This document shows, one piece after another, positions 49,810 through 61,825 of a DNA stretch of 64,000 nt. Position numbers and translations under genes: made by a program. Source of the stretch: Nomia melanderi (lineage: Eukaryota; Arthropoda; Insecta; Hymenoptera; Halictidae). Numbering within the stretch: position 1 is the first letter of the stretch; each line of letters starts with the position of its first letter. The stretch is taken from NCBI RefSeq assembly GCF_051020985.1, contig NW_027475144.1, positions 1,488,001 to 1,552,000 on the forward strand. The letters run 5' to 3'. The notes beneath the pieces are model-generated. The model was given only the letters and a program-made list of their open reading frames with translations, had not been told where the DNA came from and searched no databases.

Positions 49810-51553
49810 TCGGGTGCTATTATGGATAGCGCAATAAACCAAAGTGAATTATCTGCAGTAGGCCCTGGCGCATGCATCTGTGCAGCGGGAACGACCTCGG
49901 ACAACCAGGGGCCGAGAAAGCCACAGACTCATGGGGCTGGACACTCAGGGTTAGGGAAAAATCCAATATATATCTGGTGATATCTCGGGTGCTATTACAG
50001 ATAGTACAATAAATCAAAGTGCACTGTCTGTAGGAGGCCCTGGCGCATGAATCTGTGCAGCGGGAACGACCTCGGACCACCAGGGGCCGAGAAAACCACC
50101 GTCTCATGGGGACGGACACTCAGGGTCTGGCGAAAATCCACTATATATCTGGTGATATCTCGGGTGCTATTAGAGATAGCGCAATAAATCAAAGTGCATT
50201 GTCTGTAGGAGGCCATGGCGCATGAATCTGTGCAGCGGGAACGACCTCGGACCACCAGCGGCCGAGAAAACCACAGTCTCATGGGGCCGGACACTCAGGG
50301 TCAGGGGAAAATCCAGTATATATCTGGTGATATCTCGGGTGATATTAGAGATAGCGCAATAAACCAAAGTGAATTATCTGCAGGAGGCCCTGGCGCATGA
50401 GTCTGTGCAGCGGGAACGACCTCGGACCACCAGGGGCCGATAAACCCACCGTCTCATGGGGCCGGACACTCAGGGTCAGGGGAAAATCCAATATATATCT
50501 GGTGATATCTCGGGTGCTATTACAGATAGCGCAGTAAACCAAAGTGAATTATCTGCAGGAGGCCCTGGCGCATGAATCTGTGCAGCGGGAACGACCTCGG
50601 GCCACCAGGGGCTGAGAAAACGACCGTCTCATGGGGCCGGACACTCAGGGTCAGTGAAAAATCCAGTATATATCTGGTGATATCTCGGGTGCTATTAGAG
50701 ATAGCGCAATAAACCAAAGTGAATTATCTGCAGGAGGCGCTGGCGCATGAATCTGTGCAGCGGGAACGTCCTCGGACCTCCAGGGGCCGAGACAACCACA
50801 GTCTCATGGGGCCGGACACTCAGGGACAGGGAAAAATCAAAAATATATCTGCTGATATCTCGGGTGCTATTGCAGATAGCGCAATAAATCAAAGAGCATT
50901 GTCTGCAGGAGGCCCTTGCAAATGAATCTATTCAGCGGGAACGACCTCGGATCACCAGGGGCCGAGAAAACTACCGATACATGGGGCCGGACACTCAGGG
51001 TCGAGGAAAAATCCAATATATATCTGGTGATATCTCGGGTGCTATTAGAGATAGCGCGATAAATCAAAGTGAATTATCTGCAGGAGGCCCTGGCGCATGC
51101 ATCTGTGCATCGGGAACGACCTCGGACCACCAGGGGCCGAGAAAACCACCGTCTCATGGGGCCGGGCACTCAGGGTGAGGGTAATATCCAATATATATCT
51201 GGTGATATCTCGGGTGCTATTAGAGATAGCGCAATAAATCAAAGTGCATTGTCTGCAGGAGGCCCTTGCGAATGAATCTGTTCAGCGGGAACGACCTCGG
51301 ATCACCAGTGGCCGAGAAAACCACCGACACATGGGGCCGGACACTCAGGGTCGAGGAAAAATCCAATATATATCTGGTGATATCTCGGGTGCTATTAGAG
51401 ATAGCGCGATAAATCAAAGTGAATTATCTGCAGGAGGCCCTGGCGCATGCATCTGTGCAGCGGGAACGACCTCGGACCACCAGGGGCCGAGAAAACCACC
51501 GTCTCATGGGGCCGGACGCTCAGGGTCGGGGAAAAATCAAATATATATCTGGC

Positions 51554-51727
51554 GATATCTCGGGTGCTATTACAGATAGCGCAATAAATCAAAGTGCCTT
51601 ATCTGTAGGAGGGCCTAGCGCATGAATCTGTGCGGCGGGATTGACGTCGGACCACCAGGGGCCGAGAAAACCACCGACACATGGGGCGGAGACTCAGGGT
51701 CGGGGAAAAATCCAATATATATCTGGT
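51554..51727 (+). repeat. 174-bp monomer (independent deletion)
   Basis: One C is lost in CATGGGGCGGAGACTC near 51,687 with an adjacent C-to-G change. The flanking monomer type differs from the two other 174-bp units, so this looks independent although it hits the same site. Confidence 0.93.
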
Positions 51728-52206
51728 GATATCTCGGGTGCTATTACAGATAGCGCGATAAATCAAAGTGCATTGTCTGTAGGAGGCACAGGCGAATGAG
51801 TCTGTGCAGCAGGAACGACCTCGAACCACCAGGGGCCGAGAAAATGACAGATATTCGGAATCCGTCACCCAAGGTCATGTGAAAATCCAGCATATATCTG
51901 GTGATATTTCGGGTGCTATTATAGATAGCGCAATAAACCAAAGTGAATTATCTGCAGGAGGCCCTGGCGCATGAATCTGTGCAGCGGGAACGTCCTCGGA
52001 CCTCCAGGGGCCGAGACAACCACCGTCTCATGGGGCCGGACACTCAGGGTCAGGGTAAAATCCAATATATATCTGGTGATATCTCGGGTGCTATTACAGA
52101 TAGCGCAATAAATCAATGTGCATTGTCTGTAGGAGGCCCTGGCGCATGAATCTGTGAAGCGGGAACGACCTCGGACCACCAGGGGCCGAAAAAACCACAG
52201 TCTAAT
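51696..52206 (+). repeat. 4,726-bp-spaced block with right-type patch, copy 2
   Basis: Second copy of the block. A third patch-bearing copy lies at 49,746 but with different flanking monomers. Confidence 0.8.
51845..51908 (+). repeat. Divergent patch, right type, copy 3
   Basis: Same form with one early change (AAAATGACAG in place of AAAATTACAG). Confidence 0.9.
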
Positions 52207-52427
52207 GGGGCCGGACACTCAGGGTCAGGGGAAAATCCAATATATATCTGGTGATATTTCGGGTGCTATTAGAGATAGCGCAATAAACGAAAGTGAATTA
52301 TCTGCAGGAGGCCCTGGCGCATGAATCAGTGCAGAGGGAACGACCTCGGACCACCAGGGGCCGAGAAAACCACCGTCTCATGGGGCTGGACACTGAGGGT
52401 GAGGGAAATATCCAATATATATCTGGT

Positions 52428-52604
52428 GATATCTCGGGTGCTATTAGAGATAGCTCGATAAATCAAAGTGCATTGTCTGCAGGAGGCCCTGACGCATGAA
52501 TCTGTGCAGCGGGAACGACCTCGGACCACCAGGGGCCGATAAATCCACTGTCTCATGGGGCCGGACACTCAGGGTCAGGGGCAAATTACCAATATATATC
52601 TGGT
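52428..52604 (+). repeat. 177-bp monomer (independent insertion)
   Basis: The segment before the AT run reads GGGGCAAATTACCAATAT in place of GGGGAAAATCCAATAT, a net gain of 2 bp near 52,585. Nothing like it is seen elsewhere in the window. Confidence 0.93.
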
Positions 52605-55600
52605 GATATCTCGGGTGCTATTACAGATAGCGCAATAAACCAAAGTGAATTATCTGCAGGAGGCCCTGGCGCATGAATCTGTGCAGCGGGAACGACCTCG
52701 GACCATCAGGGGCCGAAAAAACCACAGTCTCATGGGGCCGGACACTCATGGTCAGGGTAAAATCCAATATATATCTGGTGATATCTCGGGTGCTATTACA
52801 GATAGCGCAATAAATCAACGTGCATTGTCTGTAGGAGGCCCTTGCGCATGAATCTGTGCAGCGGGAACGACCTCGGACCACCAGGGGCCGAGAAAACCAC
52901 AGTCTCATGGGGCCGGACACTCAGGGACAGGGAAAAATCAAAAATATATCTGCTGATATCTCGGGTGCTATTGCAGATAGCGCAATAAATCAAAGAGCAT
53001 TGCCTGCAGGAGGCCCTTGCGAATGAATCTCTTCAGCGGGAACGACCTCGGATCACCAGGGGCCGAGAAAACTACCGATACATGGGGCCGGACACTCAGG
53101 GTCGAGGAAAAATCCAATATATATCTGGTGATATCTCGGGTGCTATTAGAGATAGCGCGATAAATCAAAGTGAATTATCTGCAGGAGGCCCTGGCGCATG
53201 CATCTGTGCAGCGGGATCGACCTCGGACCACCAGGGGCCGAGAAAATCACCGTCTCATGGGGATGGGCACTCAGGGTCAGTGAAAAATCCAATATATATC
53301 TGGTGATATCTCGGGTGCTAATAGAGATAGCGCGATAAACCAAAGTGAATTATCTGCAGGAGGCCCTGGCGCATGCATCTGTGCAGCGGGATCGACCTCG
53401 GACCACCAGGGGCCGAGAAAATCACCGTCTCATGGGGATGGGCACTCAGGGTCAGTGAAAAATCCAATATATATCTGGTGATATCTCGGGTGCTATTACA
53501 GATAGCGCAATAAATCAAAGTGCATTGTCTGTAGGAAGCCCTGGCGCATCAATCTGTGCAGCGGGAACGACCTCGGACCACCAGCGGCCGAGAAAACCAC
53601 AGTCTCATGGGGCCGGACACTCAGGGTCAGGGGAAAATCCAATATATATTTGGTGATATCTCGGGTGCTATTAGAGATAGCGCAATAAACCAAAGTGAAT
53701 TATCTGCAGGAGGCCCTGGCGCATGAATCTGTGCAGCGGGAACGACCTCGGACGACCAGGGGCCCTGAAAACCACAGTCTCATGGGGCCGGACACTCAGG
53801 GTCAGGGGAAAATCCAATATATATCTGGTGATATCTCGGGTGCTATTACAGATAGCGCAATAAATCAATGTGCATTGTCTGTAGGAGACCCTGGCGCATG
53901 AATCTGTGCAGCGGGAACGACCTCGGACCACCACGGGCCGAGAAAACGACCGTCTCATGGGAACGGACGCTCAGGGTCAGTGAAAAATCCAATATATATC
54001 TGGTGATATCTCGGGTGCTATTACAGATAGCGCAATAAATCAAAGTGCAATGTCTGTAGGAGGCCCTGGCGCATGAATCTGTGCAGCGGGAACGACCTCG
54101 GGCCACCAGGGGCCGATAAATCCACTGTCTCATGGGACCGGACACTCAGGGTCAGGGGAAAATCCATTATATATCTGGTGATATATCGGGTGCCATTAGA
54201 GATAGCTCGATAAATCAAAGTGCATTGTCTGCAGGAGGCCCTGACGCATGAATCTGTGCAGCGGGAACGACCTCGGACCACCAGGGGCCGATAAATCCAC
54301 TGTCTCATGGGGCCGGACACTCAGGGTCAGGGGAAAATCCAATATATATCTGGTGATATCTCGGGTGCTATTACAGATAGCGCAATAAACCAAAGTGAAT
54401 TATCTGCAGGAGGCCCTGGCGCATGAATCTGTGCAGCGGGAACGACCTCGGGCCACCAGGGGCTGAGAAAACGACCGTCTCATGGGGCCGGACACTCAGG
54501 GTCAGTGAAAAATTCAGTATATATCTGGTGATATCTCGGGTGCTATTACAGATAGCGCAATAAACCAAAGTGAATTATCTGCAGGAGGCCCTGGCGCATG
54601 AATCTGTGCAGCGGGAACGTCCTCGGACCTCCAGGGGCCGAGACAACCACAGTCTCATGGGGCCGGACACTCAGGGACAGGGAAAAATCAAAAATATATC
54701 TGCTGATATTTCGGGTGCTATTGCAGATAGCGCAATAAATCAAAGAGCATTGTATGCAGGAGGCCCTTGCGAATGAATCTGTTCAGCGGGAACGACCTCG
54801 GATCACCAGGGGCCGAGAAAACTACCGATACATGGGGCCGGACACTCAGGGTCGAGGAAAAATCCAATATATATCTGGTGATATCTCGGGTGCTATTAGA
54901 GATAGCGCGATGAATCAAAGTGAATTATCTGCAGGAGGCCCTGGCGCATGCATCTGTGCAGCGGGAACGACCTCGGACCACCAGGGGCCGAGAAAACCAC
55001 CGTCTCATGGGGCCGGGCACTCAGGGTCTGGGGAAAATCCAATATGTATCTGGTGATATCTCGGGTGCTATTAGAGATAGCGTAATAAACCAAAGTGCAT
55101 TGTCTGTAGGAGGCCCTGGCGCATGAATCTGTGCAGTGGGAACGACCTCTGACCACAAGAGGCCGAGAAAACCACCGTCTCATGGGGCCGGACACTCAGG
55201 GTCGAGGAAAAATCCAATATATATCTGGTGATATCTCGGGTGCTATTAGAGATAGCGCGATAAATCAAAGTGAATTATCTGCAGGAGGCCCTGGCGCATG
55301 AATCTGTGCAGCGGGAACGACCTCGGACCACCAGGGGCCGAAAAAACCACAGTCTCATGGGGCCGGTCACTCAGGGTCAGGGGAAAATCCAATATATATC
55401 TGGTGATATCTCGGGTGCTATTACAGATAGCGCAATATATCAAAGTGCATTGTCTGTAGGAGGCCCTGGCGCATGAATCTGTGCAGCGGGAACGACCTCG
55501 GACCACCAGGGGCCGAAAAAACCACAGTCTCATGGGGCCGGATACTCAGGGTCAGGGTAAAATCCAATATATATCTGGTGATATCTCGGGTGCTATTACA

Positions 55601-58435
55601 GATAGCGCAATAAATCAAAGTGCATTGTCTGTAGGAGGCCCTGGCGCATGAATCTGTGAAGGGGGAACGACCTCGCACCACCAGGGGCCGAGAAAACCAC
55701 AGTCTCATGGGGCCGGACACTCAGGGTCAGGGGAAAATCCAGTATATATCTGGTGATATCTCGGGTGCTATTACAGGTAGCGCAATAAATCAAAGTGCAT
55801 TGTCTGTAGGAGGCCCTGGCGCATGAATCTGTGCAGCGGGAACGACCTCGGAACACCAGGGACCGAGAAAACCACCGTCTCATGGGGCCGGACACTCAGG
55901 GTCAGTGAAAAATCCAATATATATGTGGTGATATCTCGGGTGCTATTACAGATAGCGCAATAAATCAAAGTGCATTGTCTGTAGGAGGCCCTGGCGCATG
56001 AATCTGTGCAGCGGGAACGACCTCGGACCACCAGGGGCCGAAAAAACCACTGTCTCATGGGGCCGGACACTCAGGGTCAGGGTAAAATCCAATATATATC
56101 TGGTGATATCTCGGGTGCTATTACAGGTAGCGCAATAAATCAAAATGCATTGTCTGTAGCAGGCCCTGGCGCATGAATCTGTGCAGCGGGAACGACCTCG
56201 GAACACCAGGGACCGAGAAAACCACCGTCTCATGGGGCCGGACACTCAGGGTCAGTGAAAAATCCAATATATATGTGGTGATATCTCGGGTGCTATTACA
56301 GATAGCGCAATAAATCAAAGTGCATTGTCTGTAAGAGACCCTGGCGCATGAACCTGTGCAGCGGGAACGTCCTCGGACCACCAGGGGCCGAGAAAACGAC
56401 CGTCTCATGGGGCCGGACGCTCAGGGTCTGGGGAAAATCCAATATAGATCTGGTGATATCTCGGGTGCTATTACAGATAGCGCAATAAGCCAAAGTGAAT
56501 TATCTGCAGGAGGCCCTGGCGCATGAATCTGTGCAACGGGAACGACCTCGGACCACCAGGGGCCGAGAAAACCACAGTCTCATGGGGCCGGACACTCAGG
56601 GTCAGGGGAAAATCCAATATAGATCTGGTGATATCTCGGGTGCTATTACAGATAGCGCAATAAATCAAAGTGCATTACCTGTAGGAGGCCCTGGCGCATG
56701 AATGTGTGCAGCGGGAACGTCCTCGGACCTCCAGGGGCCGAGACAACGACCGTCTCATGGGGCCGGACACTCAGGGTCAGTGAAAAGTCCAATATATATC
56801 TGGTTATATCTCGGCTGCTATTACCGATAGCGCAATAAATCAAAGTGCATTGTCTGTAGGAGGCCCTGGCGCATGAATCTGTACAGCGGGAACGACCTCG
56901 GACGACCAGGGGCCGAGAAAACCACAGTCTCATGGGGCCGGACACTGAGGGTCAGGGGAAAATCCAATATATATCTGGTGATATCTCGGGTGCTATTAGA
57001 GATAGCGCAATAAATCAAAGTCCATTACCTGTAGGAGGCCCTGGCGCAGGAATCTGTGCAGCGGGAACGTCCTCGGACCTCCAGAGGCCGAGACAACGAC
57101 CGTCTCATGGGGCCGGACACTCAGGGTCAGGGTAATATCCAATATATATCTGGTGATATCTCGGGTGCTATTACAGATAGCGCAATAAATCAAAGTGCAT
57201 TGTCTGTAGGAGGCCCTGGCGCATGAATCTGTGCAGCGGGAACGACCTCGGACCACCAGGGGCCGGGAAAACCACAGTCTCATGGGGCCGGACACTCAGG
57301 GTCAGGGGAAAATCCAATATATATCTGGTGATATCTCGGGTGCTATTAGAGATAGCGCAATAAACCAAAGTGAATTATCTGCAGGAGGCCCTGGCGCATG
57401 CATCTGTGCAGCGGGAACGACCTCGGACCACCAGGGGCCAAGAAAACCACCGTCTCATGGCGCCGGACACTCAGGGTCTGTGAAAAATCCAATATATATG
57501 TGGTGATATCTCGGGTGCTATTACAGATAGCGCAATAAATCAAAGTGCATTGTCTGTAAGAGACCCTCGCGCATGAACCTGTGCAGCGGGAACGTCCTCA
57601 GACCACCAGGGGCCGAGAAAACGACCGTCTCATGGGGCCGGACGCTCAGGGTCAGTGAAAAATCCAATATATATCTGGTGATATCTCGGGTGCTATTACA
57701 GATACCGCAATAAATCAAAGTGCATTGTCTGTAGGAGGCCCTGGCGCATGAATCTGTGCAGCGGGAACGACCTCGGACCATTAGGGGCCGAGAAAACCAC
57801 AGTCTCATGGGGCCGGACACTCAGGGTCAGGGGAAAATCCAATATAGATCTGGTGATATCTCGGGTGCTATTACAGATAGCGCAATAAATCAAAGTGCAT
57901 TGTCGGTAGGAGGCCCTGGCGCATGAATCTGTGCAGCGGGAACGACCTCGGACCACCAGGGGCCGGGAAAACCACAGTCTCATGGGGCCGGACACTCAGG
58001 GTCAGGGGAAAATCCAATATATATCTGGTGATATCTCGGGTGCTATTAGAGATAGCGCAATAAACCAAAGTGAATTATCTGCAGGAGGCCCTGGCGCATG
58101 CATCTGTGCAGCGGGAACGACCTCGGACCACCAGGGGCCAAGAAAACCACCGTCTCATGGGGCCGGACTGTCAGGGTCAGGGGAAAATCCAATATATATC
58201 TGGTGATATCTCGGGTGCTATTACAGATAGCGCAATAAATCAAAGTGCATTGTCTGTAGGAGGCCCTGGCGCATAAATCTGTGCAGCGGGAACGACCTCG
58301 GACCACCAGGGACCGAGAAAACCACCGACACATGGGGCCGGACTGTCAGGGTCTGGGAAAAATCCAATATATATCTGGTGATATCTCGAGTGCTATTAGA
58401 GATAGCGCAATAAACCAAAGTGAATTATCTGCAGG

Positions 58436-58463
58436 AGGGCCTAGCGTATTAATCTGAGCAGCA
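58436..58463 (+). repeat. GTATTAATCTGAGC marker, copy 1
   Basis: The usual GGCCCTGGCGCATGAATCTG reads GGGCCTAGCGTATTAATCTG, followed by AGCAGCAG. Such a cluster of changes is unlikely to recur, so it marks one lineage of monomers. A partial precursor (AGGGCCTAGCGCATG) is near 51,610. Confidence 0.85.
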
Positions 58464-59264
58464 GGAACGACCTCGGACCACCAGACGCCGAGAAAACTAC
58501 CGTCTCATGGGGCCGGTCACTCAGGGTCTGTGAAAAATCCAATTTATATCTGCTGATATCTCGGGTGCTATTAGAGATAGCGCAATAAATCAAAGTGCAT
58601 TGTCTGTAGGAGGCCCTGGCGCATGAATCTGTGCAGCGGGAACGACCTGGGAACACCAGGGACCGAGAAAACCACCGCCTCATGGGGCCGGACACTCAGG
58701 GTCAGTGAAACATCCAATATATATGTGGTGATATCTCGCGTGCTATTACAGATAGCGCAATAAATCAAAGTGCATTATCTGTAGGAGACCCTGGCGCATG
58801 AATCTGTGCAGCGGGAACGACCTCGGAACACCAGGGACCGAGAAAACCACCGTCTCATGGGGCCGGACACTCAGGGTCAGTGAAAAATCCAATATATATG
58901 TGGTGATATCTCGGGTGCTATTAGAGATAGCGCAATAAACCAAAGTGAATTATCTGCAGGAGGCCCTGGCGCATGAATCTGTGCAGCGGGAACCACCTCG
59001 GACGACCAAGGGCCGAGAAAACCACAGTCTCATGGGGCCGGACACTCAGGGTCAGGGGAAAATCCAATATATATCTGGTGATATCTCGGGTGCTAATAGA
59101 GTTAGCGCAATAAACCAAAGTGAATTATCTGCAGGAGGCCCTGGCGCATGAATCTGTGCAACGGGAACGACCTCGGACCACTAGGGGCCGAGAAAACCAC
59201 AGTCTCATGGGGCCGGACACTCAGGGTCAGGGGAAAATCCAATATATATCTGGTGATATCTCGG

Positions 59265-59283
59265 GTGCTATTAGAGATAGCGC
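59265..59283 (+). other. Conserved small dyad in the monomer (representative)
   Basis: GTGCTAT and ATAGCGC flank a 5-nt loop (monomer positions 11-29). Six of seven arm positions are complementary; the other is T opposite G. The loop is TAGAG in type A and TACAG in type B, so a main haplotype difference lies in the loop and the arms stay intact. The element recurs in most monomers. Whether it ever extrudes is unknown. Confidence 0.75.
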
Positions 59284-59289
59284 AATAAA
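59284..59289 (+). other. AATAAA hexamer in each monomer (representative)
   Basis: AATAAA directly follows the dyad at monomer positions 30-35 and is kept in both haplotypes. It matches the eukaryotic polyadenylation hexamer. With a copy about every 175 bp on the plus strand it may simply be monomer sequence; no function is shown. Confidence 0.6.
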
Positions 59290-59346
59290 CCAAAGTGAAT
59301 TATCTGCAGGAGGCCCTGGCGCATGAATCTGTGCAACGGGAACGAC

Positions 59347-59367
59347 CTCGGACCACCAGGGGCCGAG
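59347..59367 (+). other. Dyad enclosing a CTCF-like core (representative)
   Basis: CTCGG (monomer 93-97) and CCGAG (109-113) form a 5-bp inverted repeat around ACCACCAGGGG. Within it, CCACCAGGGGCC (59,353-59,364) matches the vertebrate CTCF core CCACCAGGGGGC at 11 of 12 positions. The mismatch is in the conserved GGC, so binding is doubtful. Variants with CTCCAGG, CCACGGG or GGCTGAG weaken the motif or the dyad. Confidence 0.5.
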
Positions 59368-59415
59368 AAAACCACAGTCTCATGGGGCCGGACACTCAGG
59401 GTCAGGGGAAAATCC

Positions 59416-59424
59416 AATATATAT
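59416..59424 (+). other. AT run before the EcoRV site (representative)
   Basis: AATATATAT at monomer positions 162-170 is the most AT-rich stretch of an otherwise GC-balanced monomer. It is preceded by CC and followed by CTGGTGATATC. Occasional forms are AATATTTAT, AATATAGAT and AGTATATAT. It could act as a bendable or nucleosome-phasing segment; this is inference. Confidence 0.5.
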
Positions 59425-60010
59425 CTGGTGATATCTCGGGTGCTATTAGAGAGAGCGCAATAAATCAAAGTGCATTGTCTGTAGGAGGCCCTGGCGCATG
59501 AATCTGTGCAGCGGGAACGACCTCGGACCACCAGGGGCCGAGAAAACTACCGTCTCATGGGGCCGGACGCTCAGGGTCAGTGAAAAATCCAATATATATC
59601 TGGTGATATCTCGGGTGCTATTAGAGATAGCGCAATAAACCAAAGTGAATTATCTGCAGGAGGCCCTGGCGCATGAATCTGTGCAACGGGAACGACCACG
59701 GACCACCAGGGGCCGAGAAAACCACCGTCTCATGGGGCCGGACTGTCAGGGTCAGGGGAAAATCCAATATATATCTGGTGATATCTCGGGTGCTATTACA
59801 GATAGCGCAATAAATCAAAGTGCATTGTCTGTAGGAGGCCCTGGCGCATAAATCTGTGCAGCGGGAACAACCTCGGACCACCAGGGGCCGAGAAAACCAC
59901 CGACACATGGGGCCGGACTGTCAGGGTCTGGGAAAAATCCAATATATATCTGGTGATATCTCGAGTGCTATTAGAGATAGCGCAATAAACCAAAGTGAAT
60001 TATCTGCAGG

Positions 60011-60038
60011 AGGGCCTAGCGTATTAATCTGAGCAGCA
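60011..60038 (+). repeat. GTATTAATCTGAGC marker, copy 2
   Basis: Same form, 1,575 bp (9 monomers) after copy 1, with AGCAGCAGTAACG following. Confidence 0.85.
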
Positions 60039-60719
60039 GTAACGACCACGGACCACCAGGCGCCGAGAAAACTACCGTCTCATGGGGCCGGTCACTCAGA
60101 GTCAGTGAAAAATCCAATATATATGTGGTGATATCTCGGGTGCTATTAGAGATAGCGCAATAAATCAAAGTGCATTATCTGTAGGAGACCCTGGCGCATG
60201 AATCTGTGCAGCGGGAACGACCTCGCAACACCAGGGACCGAGAAAACCACCGTCTCATGGGGCCGGACACTCAGGGTCAGTGAAAAATCCAATATATATC
60301 TGCTGATATCTCGGGTGCTATTACAGATAGCGCAATAAATCAAAGTGCATTGTCTGTAGGAGGCCCTGGCGCATGAATCTGTGCAGCGGGAACCACCTCG
60401 GACCACCAACGGCCGAGAAAACCACAGTCTCATGGGGCAGGACACTCAGGGTCAGGGGAAAATCCAATATATATCTGGTGATATCTCGGGTGCTATTAGA
60501 GATAGCGCAATAAACCAAAGTGAATTATCTGCAGGAGGCCCTGGCGCATGAATCTGTGCAACGGGAACGTCCACGGACCACCAGGGGCCGAGAAAACCAC
60601 AGTCTCATGGGACGGGACACTCAGGGTCAGGGGAAAATCCAATATAGATCTGGTGATATCTCGGGTGCTATTACAGATAGCGCAATAAACCAAAGTGAAT
60701 TATCTGCAGGAGGCCCTGG

Positions 60720-61825
60720 CGCATGAATCTGTGCAGCGGGGACGACCTCGGACCACCAGGGGCCGAGAAAACCACCGTCTCATGGGGCCGGACTGTCAGG
60801 GTCAGGGGAAAATCCAATATATATCTGGTGATATCTCGTGTGCTATTACAGATAGCGCAATAAATCAAAGTGCATTGTCTGTAGGAGGCCCTGGCGCATA
60901 AATCTGTGCAGCGGGAACAACCTCGGACCACCAGGGGCCGAGAAAACCACCGACACATGGGGCCGGACTGTCAGGGTCTGGGAAAAATCCAATATATATC
61001 TGGTGATATCTCGATTGCTATTAGAGATAGCGCAGTAAACCAAAGTGAATTATCTGCAGGAGGGCCTAGCGTATTAATCTGAGCAGCAGTAACGACCTCG
61101 GACCACCAGGCGCCGAGAAAACTACCGTCTCATGGGGCCGGTCACTCAGAGTCAGTGAAAAATCAAATATATATGTGGTGATATCTCGGGTGCTATTAGA
61201 GATAGCGCAATAAATCAAAGTGCATTATCTGTAGGAGACCCTGGCGCATGAATCTGTGCAGCGGGAACGACCTGGCAACACCAGGGACCGAGAAAACCAC
61301 CGTCTCATGGGGCCGGACACTCAGGGTCAGTGAAAAATCCAATATATATGTGGTGATATCTCGGGTGCTATTACAGATAGCGCAATAACTCAAAGTGAAT
61401 TATCTGCAGTAGGCCCTGGCGCATGAATCTGTGCAGCGGGAACGACCTCGGACCACCAGGGGCCGAGAAAACTACCGTCTCATGGGGCCGGTCACTCAGG
61501 GTCAGTGAAAAATCCAATATATATCTGCTGTTATCTCGGGTGCTATTACAGATAGCGCAATAAATCAACGTGCATTGTCTGTAGGAGGCCCTGGCGCATG
61601 AATCTGTGCAGCGGGAACGACCTCGGACCACCAGGGGCCGAAAAAACCACTGTCTCATGGGGCCGGACTCTCAGGGTCAGAGTAAAATCCAATATATATC
61701 TGGTGATATCTCGGGTGCTATTACAGGTAGCGCAATAAATCAAAGTGCATTGTCTGTAGGAGGCCCTGGCGCATGAATCTGTGCAACGGGAACGACCTCG
61801 GACCACCAGGGGCCGAGAAAAGCAC
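60720..61825 (+). repeat. 2,100-bp-spaced terminal block, copy 1
   Basis: It matches 62820-63925 (12 monomers) with few changes, for example GCAGTAAACC versus GCAATAAACC. Shared forms are CAGCGGGGACGACC, ATATCTGCTGTTATC and ATTACAGGTAGCGC. Confidence 0.87.
61061..61088 (+). repeat. GTATTAATCTGAGC marker, copy 3
   Basis: Same form, 1,050 bp (6 monomers) after copy 2. Confidence 0.85.

Larger units (their letters stand above)
41250..55400 (+). repeat. Array domain IV: heterogeneous, indel-bearing monomers
   Basis: Monomers here are more varied than elsewhere and include four of the six length variants (43,325, 49,102, 51,554 and 52,428). Marker forms include GATATATCGGGTGCCATTAG (41,925, 44,202, 46,302, 54,180), which lacks EcoRV; GAAAAATCAAAAATATATC; and the right-type divergent patch (three copies). 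Blocks recur at 1,575, 2,100, 4,726 and 5,777 bp. No gene or unique DNA is present. Confidence 0.75.
59255..59429 (+). repeat. Representative type A monomer
   Basis: This 175-bp unit starts at the G of GATATC and matches my consensus except for GTGCAACGGG in place of GTGCAGCGGG. Its haplotype is type A: G at 20 (TTAGAGAT), C at 36 (ATAAACC), A at 44 and A at 48 (GTGAATTATC), C at 53. The last change creates a PstI site (CTGCAG) that type B lacks. Confidence 0.95.

Noticed and set aside
59384..59408. G-quadruplex in the G-rich part of the monomer
   Set aside because: Only three runs of three or more G lie close together (GGGG, GGG, GGGG), and one loop is 11 nt. The next run is more than 20 nt upstream, so a canonical intramolecular quadruplex is not supported.
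59414..59424. CCAAT box plus TATA box as a promoter in every monomer
   Set aside because: CCAAT and TATATAT overlap or abut, which is not promoter spacing, and no downstream gene exists. It is best seen as an AT run.
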